From Defluviibacillus sp043739385 (GTDB lineage Bacteria > Pseudomonadota > Gammaproteobacteria > Burkholderiales > Burkholderiaceae_C), in contig JAYUED010000082.1 of the NCBI GenBank assembly GCA_043739385.1, forward strand, positions 1 through 43,878: DNA of 43,878 nt. Reading direction: 5' to 3'. Of this stretch, positions 16,639 through 24,833 are shown one piece after another. Both the position numbers and the translations under genes were made by a program. The notes under the pieces are model-generated. The model ran no database searches and was not told where the DNA came from. It saw nothing but the letters and a program-made list of their open reading frames with translations. The stretch's first letter is position 1; the number at the start of each line of letters is the position of its first letter.

Positions 16639-18429
16639 TTAAAGATCTTCGCTACCAAGAAGCATTTCTGTAATGCCCTTCCCCGCCTTAACCATAGGGA
16701 ATACGTTCTCGGTGGGGTCGGTACGGAAGTCCATGAACACTGTGCGGTCCTTCAACTTGCGCGCTTCGCGTAGCGCAGGCTCCACGTCTTTGGCATGCTC
16801 AATCAACATACCGACGTGGCCATAAGCCTCGGCCAGTTTGACGAAGTTGGGTAGCGCATCCATGTAGCTGTGGCTGTAACGGCCTTCGTACTCGACCTCT
16901 TGCCACTGACGCACCATGCCGAGGTAACGGTTGTTCAGGGAGACAATTTTGATCGGCGTGTTGTACTGCAAGCAGGTAGACAGCTCTTGAATACACATTT
17001 GTACTGAACCTTCACCGGTGATGCAGAAAACTTCCGCTTCAGGCTTGGCCAGCTTGATGCCCATAGCATAGGGAATGCCCACACCCATGGTGCCCAGACC
17101 GCCGGAATTGATCCAACGGCGAGGTTCATCAAAGCGGTAGTACTGCGCAGCCCACATTTGGTGCTGGCCCACATCGGATGTGATGTAGGTATCCACATCT
17201 TTGGTCATATTCCACAGGGTTTCGACCACGTACTGAGGCTTAATGATGCCGTCGGTGCCCTTGTCGTACTTCAGGCAATCGCGCTTGCGCCAAGCCTCAA
17301 TAGTTTCCCACCAGTTAGCTAAAGCATCAGCATCGGGCCTGACGCTGGTTTCGCGGATCATCGCGATCAGTTCGTTAAGCACATCTTTCACGTCGCCGAC
17401 AATGGGAATGTCCACCTTAACGCGCTTGGAAATACTGGACGGATCGATGTCAATATGGATGATTTTGCGTTCGTTTTGCGCAAAATGTTTGGGGTTACCA
17501 ATAACGCGGTCGTCAAAGCGGGCACCTACGGCGAGCAGCACATCGCAGTTTTGCATCGCGTTGTTAGCTTCAATCGTGCCGTGCATCCCCAACATACCGA
17601 GAAATTTACGGTCACTGGCAGGATAAGCGCCCAAACCCATCAAGGTGTTAGTAACAGGAACGCCCAGCATGTCCACCAGCGTACGCAGCTCTGCGGATGC
17701 GTTCGACATCAGCACACCGCCACCAGTGTAGATATAGGGGCGCTTGGCCGCTAACAGCAGTTGCAATGCTTTGCGAATTTGCCCACCATGGCCTTTACGC
17801 ACAGGGTTGTAGGAGCGCATTTCAACGCTGTCAGGATAGCCGTGATACGGCGTTTTATTGAAGGACACATCTTTAGGGATGTCCACCACAACCGGGCCTG
17901 GACGACCAGAGCGAGCGATGTGAAAAGCCTTCTTCATCACCATAGCCATGTCACGCACGTCTTTAACCAAGAAATTGTGCTTCACGATGGGCCGAGTAAT
18001 ACCTACGGTATCGCATTCTTGGAAAGCATCAAGGCCAATTGCCGTTGTGGGGACTTGCCCAGTGATGATGACCATCGGAATACTGTCCATGTATGCCGTA
18101 GCAATACCGGTGACCGCATTAGTAGCCCCTGGGCCGGATGTAACTAGCGCAACGCCCACGTCACCTGTGGCGCGAGCATAACCGTCGGCAGCGTGCACTG
18201 CACCTTGCTCATGGCGCACCAAAATATGCTGAATGGTGTCTTGCTTATAGAAAGCGTCGTAGATATGCAGTACAGCCCCACCTGGATAGCCCCAAACGTA
18301 CTTGACGTTTTCAGCCTGCAGTGCTTTGATTAGAATTTCAGCTCCGCGAAGTTCTGGAGGTGCTGACGATGTGGTTGATTGCGCTGATGCAGCGGCTGCC
18401 GAAGCGATTTCGGCTTTATTAATTTCCAT
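16639..18429 (-). CDS. ilvI: Acetolactate synthase large (catalytic) subunit
   Basis: This ThDP- and FAD-dependent enzyme makes 2-acetolactate or 2-aceto-2-hydroxybutyrate, the first common step of branched-chain amino acid synthesis. From ATG 18429 it has 596 residues. The upstream TTG at 18435 is in frame, but AAGG is better placed for the ATG. After an Ala/Ser-rich extension of about 28 residues come the catalytic-Glu segment LVRHEQGAVHAADGYAR, GPGATN, the FAD region (VGARFDDRV) and the ThDP site GEGSVQMCIQELST ... NNRYLGMVRQWQ. GEG instead of GDG is, to my knowledge, usual in betaproteobacterial enzymes. It is the first gene of the ilvIHC block and is preceded by a structured leader. Confidence 0.96.
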   Translation of the reverse strand: MEINKAEIASAAAASAQSTTSSAPPELRGAEILIKALQAENVKYVWGYPGGAVLHIYDAFYKQDTIQHILVRHEQGAVHAADGYARATGDVGVALVTSGPGATNAVTGIATAYMDSIPMVIITGQVPTTAIGLDAFQECDTVGITRPIVKHNFLVKDVRDMAMVMKKAFHIARSGRPGPVVVDIPKDVSFNKTPYHGYPDSVEMRSYNPVRKGHGGQIRKALQLLLAAKRPYIYTGGGVLMSNASAELRTLVDMLGVPVTNTLMGLGAYPASDRKFLGMLGMHGTIEANNAMQNCDVLLAVGARFDDRVIGNPKHFAQNERKIIHIDIDPSSISKRVKVDIPIVGDVKDVLNELIAMIRETSVRPDADALANWWETIEAWRKRDCLKYDKGTDGIIKPQYVVETLWNMTKDVDTYITSDVGQHQMWAAQYYRFDEPRRWINSGGLGTMGVGIPYAMGIKLAKPEAEVFCITGEGSVQMCIQELSTCLQYNTPIKIVSLNNRYLGMVRQWQEVEYEGRYSHSYMDALPNFVKLAEAYGHVGMLIEHAKDVEPALREARKLKDRTVFMDFRTDPTENVFPMVKAGKGITEMLLGSEDL

Positions 18430-18600
18430 ATTCAACCTTTGTGAATTTCTCTAACGAAAAACCGTGGGTGCCCCTTGCACGTTCTCTTATGGAGCCGTGT
18501 CGGGACTTAAAGCCCAGACCATGGACGGGCTGCTTGCACCGCCGGATCAGAACCCGTTTGCCTTTTGACTTGCCCAATGATTATCGCATTGTTACGCTTG
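18430..18600 (-). promoter_or_regulatory. Candidate structured leader upstream of ilvI
   Basis: The 264-bp divergent gap between ilvI and the sigma factor gene contains, on the minus strand, several complementary blocks: AGCCC / GGGCT around 18535-18508, with AAGTCCCG after it, and GTGC / GCAC near 18480, followed by GGTTTTT. These could form alternative hairpins before ilvI. Two short frames (one reading MVWALSPDTAP) are not rich in Ile, Val or Leu, so classical leader-peptide attenuation is not supported. Structured acetolactate-synthase leaders (an ilvH motif) have, as I recall, been described in betaproteobacteria. A covariance-model search would decide. Confidence 0.35.
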
Positions 18601-18699
18601 TTACTAATTCAAGCTCTCAATGCCATAATCACGCGCTCAATCAGCTAACTAGCTGGCACAGCCTAAACTATTTTCCAGCCTCACCCCGAGCGAGCTCTT

Positions 18700-19266
18700 T
18701 TGGCCACAGAACAAGAACTTTCCGATTTCCTGAAAAGCGTGGAAAAACGTGCTTTCAAGCGCAGCGTTTATCACGTTCGTGACGCTGAGGCCGCACTGGA
18801 CATTGTGCAAGACAGCATGATGAAGCTGGCCGAACACTACGCTGATAAACCACAGGGCGAGTTGCCCATGCTTTTTCAGCGAATTTTATCGAACACTACT
18901 TTGGACTGGTTTCGCCGCCAAAAGACTCGCAAGGCCTTGTTTTCCAATCTAAGTGACTTTGCATCTTCATCAGATGACGGAGATTTCAATATTTTGGAAA
19001 CTTTAGACGCGCTCGGTAACTCAGAGAAAAATGAAAGCGCAGAGGACTCTACCAGTCGGGCGCAAATCTTGCATCAAATTGAGGAAGAGGTTGAAAAGCT
19101 GCCAGGGCGTCAACGAGAGGCCTTCCTCATGCGTTACTGGGAGGAGATGGATGTGGCAGAAACTGCAACCGCTATGGGCTGCTCAGAAGGCAGTGTCAAA
19201 ACGCACTGTTCTCGGGCGGTTCTTGCACTCAGCAAGGCTCTGAAGGCAAAGGGAATACAACTATGA
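18700..19266 (+). CDS. ECF-type RNA polymerase sigma factor
   Basis: This 188-residue sigma-70-family factor of group IV has region 2 at about 20-85 (DAEAALDIVQDSMMKLAEHYAD, then TTLDWFRRQKTRK) and region 4 at about 125-180 (LPGRQREAFLMRYWEEMDVAETATAMGCSEGSVKTHCSRA). An acidic linker separates them. The start is a TTG at 18700. MATEQELSDFLKSVEKRAFKR is a plausible native N-terminus and there is no earlier ATG. It overlaps the next gene by ATGA. The operon (sigma, DUF3619, DUF3106, RDD) is one I recall from Comamonadaceae and Burkholderiales. The membrane-spanning DUF3619 partner could serve as an anti-sigma factor. That role is inference. Confidence 0.9.
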   Translation: MATEQELSDFLKSVEKRAFKRSVYHVRDAEAALDIVQDSMMKLAEHYADKPQGELPMLFQRILSNTTLDWFRRQKTRKALFSNLSDFASSSDDGDFNILETLDALGNSEKNESAEDSTSRAQILHQIEEEVEKLPGRQREAFLMRYWEEMDVAETATAMGCSEGSVKTHCSRAVLALSKALKAKGIQL

Positions 19267-19706
19267 ACACTAGCACCAGCAATCAACTCCGCGCAGAAGC
19301 GCTGCAAGACCAATTTGGGTTGAAGATAGCCGCACGCTTGTCACAGGCCTCAGCTGAAGTCCCCCATGATATTTCTGAGCGCCTGCGTGTGGCACGCCAG
19401 CAAGCCATTGCACAGCGCAAGAAGCTGCTGCCTGTACTGGCCAGCCACGTCAACGTACAAAACGGTACCGCCACGCTGAACTTCGGCAACGAGCGTATTG
19501 GGCTTTGGGGTCGTTTCGCAGCCCTGGTTCCCTTGATTGCCTTAGTGGTGGGCTTGGTCACGATCAACGTTATCCAAGACGACAATCGAGCCAACGAGCT
19601 CGCTGAGGTTGATTCCGCTTTGCTGACTGATGATTTGCCTCCTTCAGCTTACACAGACCCTGGTTTTACGCAGTTCTTACGCCTGAGCAAGGAACAAGGG
19701 CAGTGA
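19263..19706 (+). CDS. DUF3619-family membrane protein, possible anti-sigma factor
   Basis: This 147-residue protein has a cytosolic helical N-terminus (QLRAEALQDQFGLKIAARLSQASAEVPHDI kind of pattern, basic RVARQQAIAQRKK), one clear transmembrane helix (about 82-105, AALVPLIALVVGLVTINVIQ) and a short acidic periplasmic tail ending in PGFTQFLRLSK. This matches the DUF3619 family as I know it. Its ATG overlaps the stop of the ECF sigma gene, so translation is coupled. Gene order and topology (N-terminal cytosolic helices, single TM) are those of anti-sigma factors. No zinc-binding ZAS motif (HxxxCxxC) is present, so this is only a suggestion. Confidence 0.8.
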   Translation: MNTSTSNQLRAEALQDQFGLKIAARLSQASAEVPHDISERLRVARQQAIAQRKKLLPVLASHVNVQNGTATLNFGNERIGLWGRFAALVPLIALVVGLVTINVIQDDNRANELAEVDSALLTDDLPPSAYTDPGFTQFLRLSKEQGQ

Positions 19707-20503
19707 ATCTCATGAGTACGGTGCAACGGCGCTCGGTCCACAGGAAGCTCTCTGCGTTGCAAAAGACTTCTATGGTTGTTTTGGGACTATTGCTTTGTGG
19801 TCTTGCCCTGAGAGCAGTCACGGCGACTGCAGACACATTGGGGGAAACGACTGCAATACCTGTTGTCAAAAAGCTTGCAGCTCCCGTCGTCAAAACCGTC
19901 ACCAAGCCCGAATGGCATGAACTGACTGCAGCACAACAGCTAGCACTGAAGCCATTGGTATCAACTTGGGGCATCATCAGTGAAGGCCACAAGCGTAAAT
20001 GGCTAGCTGTATCACAAAATTTCGCTTCTTTGCCTTTGGCTGAACAAACCCGGATGCACGGACGAATGACGGAGTGGGCTGCATTAACGCCCTCGGAACG
20101 CTCTCAGGCACGCTTAAATTATGCCGGTGCACGTGAGTTTCCGGTAGAAGAGCGCCTCGCCAAATGGCAAGCCTACCAAGCACTTACCACTGAACAGCGT
20201 AAACAATTAACCGCCAGTGGAGGTCCTACAAAACCCGTCGGTGCAGCGCCCGCTGTGAGGCCCGTAGCACCACAGAGGTTAACAGCACTCCCTCAGCAGC
20301 GCACTATGACTCTTGGCGAAGCCAACCAGGGTGAGGTCCGGCATACACCGAGAATTGCAGTGTCGCCGCGCCAGATTGACCGCAATACTCTGTTGCCACA
20401 GCCTGTGGTGGTGCAAGTGCAAGTGCCAAGCCCCGCCGCGACCGCCCCACAGTCGGTACCAGTCAGCGATACCAACACCTTTATTGCGCCCGCGCCCAAC
20501 TAG
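19703..20503 (+). CDS. DUF3106-domain protein
   Basis: This 266-residue protein has an N-terminal membrane or signal segment (about 24-45), then a DUF3106-type helical domain (about 70-160) built of short repeats such as WHELTAAQQLALKPL, HGRMTEWAALTPSERSQAR and YQALTTEQRKQL. The Pro/Val/Gln-rich, apparently disordered C-terminal tail is about 90 residues long. It is probably periplasmic or membrane-anchored. The GTG at 19703 overlaps the stop of the preceding gene (GTGA). An ATG three codons later (19712) is an equally good start. The pattern of W-x-L-T-x2-Q/E helices recalls periplasmic metal- or stress-sensing proteins of the LTXXQ type. Function is unknown. Confidence 0.8.
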   Translation: MNLMSTVQRRSVHRKLSALQKTSMVVLGLLLCGLALRAVTATADTLGETTAIPVVKKLAAPVVKTVTKPEWHELTAAQQLALKPLVSTWGIISEGHKRKWLAVSQNFASLPLAEQTRMHGRMTEWAALTPSERSQARLNYAGAREFPVEERLAKWQAYQALTTEQRKQLTASGGPTKPVGAAPAVRPVAPQRLTALPQQRTMTLGEANQGEVRHTPRIAVSPRQIDRNTLLPQPVVVQVQVPSPAATAPQSVPVSDTNTFIAPAPN

Positions 20504-20506
20504 TCT

Positions 20507-21004
20507 GTGCAGCACGAGATTGAGTTAACCGCGCCCAGTCTGCGCCGACGTATGGCCTGCTGGCTGTATGAGGGTATGCTAATGTTTGGGGTAATCTTCA
20601 TATCGGGCTATCTGTTTGGCGCGCTCAGCCAAACCCGCAACGCAATGGACAACCGACACGGCCTGCAAGCCTTTTTGTTTGTTATTTTCGGAATTTACTT
20701 CACTTGGTTTGGTGCAAAAGGGCAAACCTTGGCAATGAAAACATGGAATATCCGCTTAGTGGATGCCATGGGTCAGCCTGTAAAACAAAGCCGTGCCCTT
20801 TGGCGCTACGTGCTCAGTTGGTTGTGGTTTTTGCCACCTTTGGCTATTCTCGCGCCGTTTCAAATGTCGGGTGGAGAAACCGCAGTGCTGGTATCGGGTT
20901 GGATCGCTGTATGGGCGGTGCTTAGCCGGTTTCAGCCCCAAAAACAATTTTGGCATGATGCTATGGCAGGTACCCGCTTGGTCAGCAGCGTCGATACCGA
21001 TTGA
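20507..21004 (+). CDS. RDD-family membrane protein
   Basis: This 165-residue integral membrane protein has the RDD pattern. LRRRMACWLYEGMLMFGV is the usual R...D/E first helix, although here Glu replaces the second-position Asp. GQTLAMKTWNIRLVDAMGQP follows helix 2, and FWHDAMAGTRLV closes the protein, with the conserved HD. About four hydrophobic segments are present. RDD proteins have been linked to ion transport or to scaffolding. It starts with GTG 3 nt after the DUF3106 stop and is thus the last member of the sigma-factor operon. Confidence 0.88.
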   Translation: MQHEIELTAPSLRRRMACWLYEGMLMFGVIFISGYLFGALSQTRNAMDNRHGLQAFLFVIFGIYFTWFGAKGQTLAMKTWNIRLVDAMGQPVKQSRALWRYVLSWLWFLPPLAILAPFQMSGGETAVLVSGWIAVWAVLSRFQPQKQFWHDAMAGTRLVSSVDTD

Positions 21005-21064
21005 ATTTGTAGCAGCAGTCGGCACCTGTGTGGGCATAGACGAGTCTGATCGTGCCAAAATCTT

Positions 21065-21712
21065 GTGATGACTTTGACCATTGCCCCTATTGTTCCGGTT
21101 ACCCCCACTGCCACACCTGTATTTCCACCACCAAACACCGCTCCACCCAATTTCTCGCTCTGCGTTTACTGTGCTTCTCGGTTAGGCCATGACGAGGCGT
21201 ACACCCAAGTCGCACAAACCGTAGGTACCTGGATTGGCCAACACGGCGGGCAACTTGTTTACGGAGGGGGCAAGAGTGGCTTGATGGGTGTTGTCGCCAA
21301 AGCCACATTGCAAGCGGGCGGCCGAGTGATTGGCATCATCCCTAAAGCCTTGGTAGAAAAAGAATTTGCCTACCAAGAATGCACTGAGCTGCACATAGTG
21401 GACACAATGCACGAGCGCAAGCACATGATGGCTGAGCGGTCTGATGCGTTTATCGCCCTGCCTGGCGGCATCGGTACGTTCGAGGAGTTTTTTGAAATCT
21501 GGACTTGGCGGCAACTGGGCTACCACAACAAACCCGTTGGACTGCTCAACACCCAAGGCTATTACGATGCACTGCATCAGTTCTTGCAAGCCTCAGTTGC
21601 CTCCAAACTGATGGACGCGTGGCAAATGGACTTGGTGCAATGGGCTAATACGCCCGAAGTCCTGCTGCACGGCTTGGTCAGTGCGGCTGGGCTCAGCGTA
21701 CCAAAGCTGTGA
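21065..21712 (+). CDS. LOG-family protein (TIGR00730), nucleoside 5'-monophosphate phosphoribohydrolase
   Basis: This 215-residue cytosolic Rossmann-like protein has the two LOG signatures GGGKSGLMGVVA (nucleotide-binding loop) and PGGIGTFEEFFEIWTWRQLG (PGGxGTxxE motif, catalytic Arg/Glu region). MHERKHMMAERSDAFIALPGG lies between them. LOG enzymes remove ribose phosphate from (iso)pentenyl-AMP or from AMP-type nucleotides. In bacteria without plant hosts the substrate is usually uncertain. It starts at GTG 21065 or ATG 21068. Its 3' end overlaps the convergent MFS gene by 20 bp, so transcription through one gene crosses the other. Confidence 0.92.
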   Translation: MMTLTIAPIVPVTPTATPVFPPPNTAPPNFSLCVYCASRLGHDEAYTQVAQTVGTWIGQHGGQLVYGGGKSGLMGVVAKATLQAGGRVIGIIPKALVEKEFAYQECTELHIVDTMHERKHMMAERSDAFIALPGGIGTFEEFFEIWTWRQLGYHNKPVGLLNTQGYYDALHQFLQASVASKLMDAWQMDLVQWANTPEVLLHGLVSAAGLSVPKL

Positions 21713-22904
21713 TTAACGGTAACCGCTGCTGCAACCACCACACGCGGTATGCGCAAGCACACGCTATCAAAGCCATAGCTAAAGAAGCCCAATAGACATG
21801 CACAAGCCCATAGTTTTTACTTAAAATACCGCCCAAAATCCCACCTACGACACCCGAAAAACCATAGCCGATCACGGAGTACAGCGCCTGCCCTCGACCC
21901 CGCAGCCGCCCTGGAAAATACGCGGTCAGCAAGCTGATGCACACGGCATGGTGAGCTGCAAAAGTGAGCGCGTGCAAGGCTTGCGCCAACACCAATACCC
22001 AAAGCACCGACGCGTAGGTGGCCGTCAACCCCAGTCGCAATGTCATTGCCAATCCGCAAACAATTAACCATGCGCTCGGGCTGAGCAACGGTAACCAGCG
22101 GCTTTGGGTAAAAAACCAGCTGATCTCCACGATCACAGATACCGCCCACATCAGACCTATTAGCGTCTTGCTATAGCCCAACGAATCCAAATACAGTGAA
22201 AAGAAGACGTAGATGCCGATATGCGACAGCACGTGGAAGAATATCGCTACAAAAAACCACCGCACAGGTGGCTGGCGCAGCACTGGCCATACCGGCAAGC
22301 GCTCTTGCTGTGTCGGTACGGCCTCTTTCAAATCAGGCATCCACCACACGCTGGCTACCACAGCCAACAACGTCAGCCCTGTCCATGCCGGAAAATGGCG
22401 CATACCAAAATGCTCAAACCAAGCGCCTGCGGCAAACACCGTCACCAAAAACCCCACAGAACCCCACAGCCGCACTCGCCCATAGCGCCGCGCATCAAAT
22501 TGACCCCCTGCGCTGACCAGATGCGCCATCGCCGCTTCGCTCATCGGCATCATTGAACTGGTGTGAGTGAACATTGCAAAAAGCAGCAACGTCAAAGCTA
22601 CCACTCCCATAGGGAACCACAGCCCCAACGAAAGCAACAGCGCGACGGTGGCGCTGTAGCGCATCAGCTTGACGCGCTCGCCGGTATGGTCGCTAAGCGC
22701 CCCCCAAGCATATGGCGCGAACAGCCGGGTAGCCGACTGCACGGAAGTCAGCAGGCTGATAGCCACAATGCCATAGCCCAAGTCTTTGAGCCACAGCGGC
22801 AGATAGGGGTTAAAGAAACCGATGTGTGCGAAGTAGCTGGCCGACAGCGCCGCAAAAGGCCACAGCTGGCGGCCAGGTGCTGGAGTTGAGGTGAGCGCGG
22901 TCAC
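21693..22904 (-). CDS. MFS transporter (HcaT/nucleoside-permease-like)
   Basis: This 403-residue inner-membrane protein has about 12 transmembrane segments. The N-terminal half resembles the MFS_1-like group (3-phenylpropionate HcaT and nucleoside:H+ symporter relatives): FAALSASYFAHIGFFNPYLPLWLKDLG-type start, LFAPYAWGALSDHTGER in the first cytosolic loop, and RRYGRVRLWGSVGFL. The cargo cannot be inferred. It starts with GTG 12 bp after aroC on the same strand and probably belongs to the CBS-aroC-MFS operon. A link to aromatic acids would fit aroC, but this is guesswork. Confidence 0.85.
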   Translation of the reverse strand: MTALTSTPAPGRQLWPFAALSASYFAHIGFFNPYLPLWLKDLGYGIVAISLLTSVQSATRLFAPYAWGALSDHTGERVKLMRYSATVALLLSLGLWFPMGVVALTLLLFAMFTHTSSMMPMSEAAMAHLVSAGGQFDARRYGRVRLWGSVGFLVTVFAAGAWFEHFGMRHFPAWTGLTLLAVVASVWWMPDLKEAVPTQQERLPVWPVLRQPPVRWFFVAIFFHVLSHIGIYVFFSLYLDSLGYSKTLIGLMWAVSVIVEISWFFTQSRWLPLLSPSAWLIVCGLAMTLRLGLTATYASVLWVLVLAQALHALTFAAHHAVCISLLTAYFPGRLRGRGQALYSVIGYGFSGVVGGILGGILSKNYGLVHVYWASLAMALIACACAYRVWWLQQRLPLITALVR

Positions 22905-22916
22905 GCGGTCACGCCG

Positions 22917-24023
22917 TCACGGCGCTGAAGTAGCCATTCCAGCAATCTGCGGCGTCGCCACTACCACATCACCACATTGCGCACGGTAGCGCAGTGCGTG
23001 CTCCATCACCACCAGCGCCAGCATGGCCTCGGCAATTGGCGCGGCACGAATGCCAACACAGGGGTCATGGCGGCCTTTGGTAATAACCTCGGTGCTGACT
23101 CCATGGATATCAATCGTCTCACGCGGAGTGGTGATCGAGCTGGTAGGTTTGATGGCGATCGACACCTCAATGTCTTGGCCTGTACTGATGCCGCCCAGCA
23201 CACCACCCGCATTGTTGGTGAGAAAACCTCCTGGTGAGAGCGAATCCCCATGGGTAGTGCCGCGCTGCGACACACTGGCAAAACCCGCGCCAATCTCTAC
23301 GCCCTTCACCGCGTTAATGCCCATCATGGCAAAAGCGATGTCAGCGTCCAGCTTGTCAAACAGCGGCTCGCCGAAGCCAACGGGCATATTGGTCGCTACT
23401 ACGCGAATCCGCGCCCCACAGGAATCTTGGGCATGGCGCAACTTGTCCATATAAGCTTCCAGCGCAGATACATCGGCCACCGGTGCAAAAAATGGGTTGT
23501 TCGGTACATGGCTCCACGACTCGAACGGGATGGGCAACTCGCCAATCTGTGTCATACAACCGCGAAAGACGATGCCGTGGTGCTCGGTCAGCCACTTTTT
23601 AGCCACAGCCCCTGCCGCCACCATGGGTGCCGTCAACCTTGCTGACGAACGTCCACCGCCACGAGGGTCACGCAAGCCGTATTTATGCAAATAGGTGTAA
23701 TCAGCATGACCAGGGCGAAAGCTCTGCGCAATGGCGCTGTAATCTTTAGAGCGTTGGTCGATATTTTTAATCAGCAGGCAAATGGGTGTACCAGTAGTTT
23801 TGCCCTCGTAGACGCCACTCAGGATTTCCACAATGTCCAATTCGGCACGCTGTGTCACGTGGCGGCTGGTACCAGGGCGGCGGCGATCCAAGTCCGGCTG
23901 AATATCCGCCTCAGATAGCACCATGCCTGGCGGGCAACCGTCAATCACACAGCCAATGGCTGGGCCGTGGGATTCACCAAAGTTGGTGACTGCGAATAGG
24001 GTTCCGAAGGTATTGCCGCTCAT
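22917..24023 (-). CDS. aroC: Chorismate synthase
   Basis: This is the last enzyme of the shikimate pathway. It converts 5-enolpyruvylshikimate 3-phosphate to chorismate with reduced FMN. The 368-residue protein carries the three family signatures: GESHGPAIGCVIDGCPPG at 13-30, RPGHADYTYLHKYGLRDPRGGGRSSARLT (conserved basic and His residues) and the C-terminal GRHDPCVGIRAAPIAEAMLALV. It starts at ATG 24023, 23 bp after the CBS-domain gene, on the same strand. Length and motifs are complete. Confidence 0.97.
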   Translation of the reverse strand: MSGNTFGTLFAVTNFGESHGPAIGCVIDGCPPGMVLSEADIQPDLDRRRPGTSRHVTQRAELDIVEILSGVYEGKTTGTPICLLIKNIDQRSKDYSAIAQSFRPGHADYTYLHKYGLRDPRGGGRSSARLTAPMVAAGAVAKKWLTEHHGIVFRGCMTQIGELPIPFESWSHVPNNPFFAPVADVSALEAYMDKLRHAQDSCGARIRVVATNMPVGFGEPLFDKLDADIAFAMMGINAVKGVEIGAGFASVSQRGTTHGDSLSPGGFLTNNAGGVLGGISTGQDIEVSIAIKPTSSITTPRETIDIHGVSTEVITKGRHDPCVGIRAAPIAEAMLALVVMEHALRYRAQCGDVVVATPQIAGMATSAP

Positions 24024-24046
24024 AGAGCAACATTATCCCCGGCAAT

Positions 24047-24502
24047 TCACTCCGAACTCGCCTCGTCCGCCGCAGGCCAGTCCCGGATATAGGCCTTGAG
24101 CATCTTGTTCTCAAAATTCTGGCTGTCCACCACCGCCTTGGCGACGTCGTAAAAACTGATGACGCCCATCAGCATTTTTTTGTCCATGACCGGCAGGTAG
24201 CGGGCGTGTTGCAACAGCATCATGCGGCGCACTTCGTCCAGATCGGTCTCAGCAGTACAGGTAAGCGGATGGTCGTCCATTGCCGTACGGACCAAGATGG
24301 TGCCAATAGCGTTACCGTTTTTCACCACGCTTTGAATTACTTCACGGAACGTCAACATGCCCACCAAATCACCATGGTGCATGACCACCAGCGAGCCAAT
24401 GTCCTTATCGGCCATCAACTCTACCGCGCGAGCTAAAGGCTCATCAGGAGATGCGGTGTACAAAGTGTTGCCTTTGACGCGCAGAATGTCGCTAACTTTC
24501 AT
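24047..24502 (-). CDS. CBS-domain protein
   Basis: This 151-residue cytosolic protein is made of two tandem CBS motifs (about 1-60 and 70-135). They show LARAVELMADKDIGSLVVMHHGDLVGMLTFREV-like and LDEVRRMMLLQHARYLPVMDKKMLMGVISFYDV-like patterns. Such stand-alone Bateman modules bind adenine nucleotides and regulate partner proteins. The partner is not evident here. A GGAG box lies 8 nt before the ATG. It leads the small operon with aroC and the MFS gene. Confidence 0.9.
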   Translation of the reverse strand: MKVSDILRVKGNTLYTASPDEPLARAVELMADKDIGSLVVMHHGDLVGMLTFREVIQSVVKNGNAIGTILVRTAMDDHPLTCTAETDLDEVRRMMLLQHARYLPVMDKKMLMGVISFYDVAKAVVDSQNFENKMLKAYIRDWPAADEASSE

Positions 24503-24833
24503 GGGTTTCTCCTCAGATCCAGGGGGTTTAAAAGACTATAGCCCAGTTAGCGGGCTGTGGCTGTCACTTTGCGACAAACCGCGACCCCCGACCATTACGT
24601 GATGATTACACCGCTTTCAGAGTGCCATAAACTAAGTTTCTGTAGGTATTATCTGAATCCTGCAGCCCAATGAAGGGACAGCGCCAGTGTTCCAAATTCC
24701 CTTCCTACCATCGCTACAGGTACTACCGTCATCAGCGATTACTGGCATTCACCCTGTGTGGTGACCGCCGCTCCCATATATGTAATGCGTAATGCGTATT
24801 TGTACATACGTACATTAAAAAAGAAGGACGTCC
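24503..24833. promoter_or_regulatory. Divergent intergenic region before nitrile hydratase
   Basis: No gene is seen in these 331 bp. Close to the nitrile hydratase start lie a direct repeat GTAATGC-GTAATGC (24782-24795) and a dyad TGTAC-4-GTACA (24801-24814). These are candidates for an operator. An AAGGA ribosome-binding box is part of GAAGGACGTCC, whose GGACGTCC is itself palindromic. No convincing -35/-10 pair was found, and no regulator gene adjoins. Confidence 0.4.

Noticed and set aside
16990..17050. GEG in place of GDG in the ThDP site of IlvI as a defect
   Set aside because: Glu is conservative here and, as I recall, normal in betaproteobacterial acetolactate synthases. All other catalytic residues are present.
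18500..18560. Short frame MVWALSPDTAP as an ilvI attenuator leader peptide
   Set aside because: It holds one Val and one Leu only, has no Shine-Dalgarno site and is not followed by a clear terminator.
21693..21712. Overlap of convergent LOG and MFS genes as a frameshift artefact
   Set aside because: Both proteins end with plausible family C-termini. A 20-bp convergent overlap is common in compact genomes.
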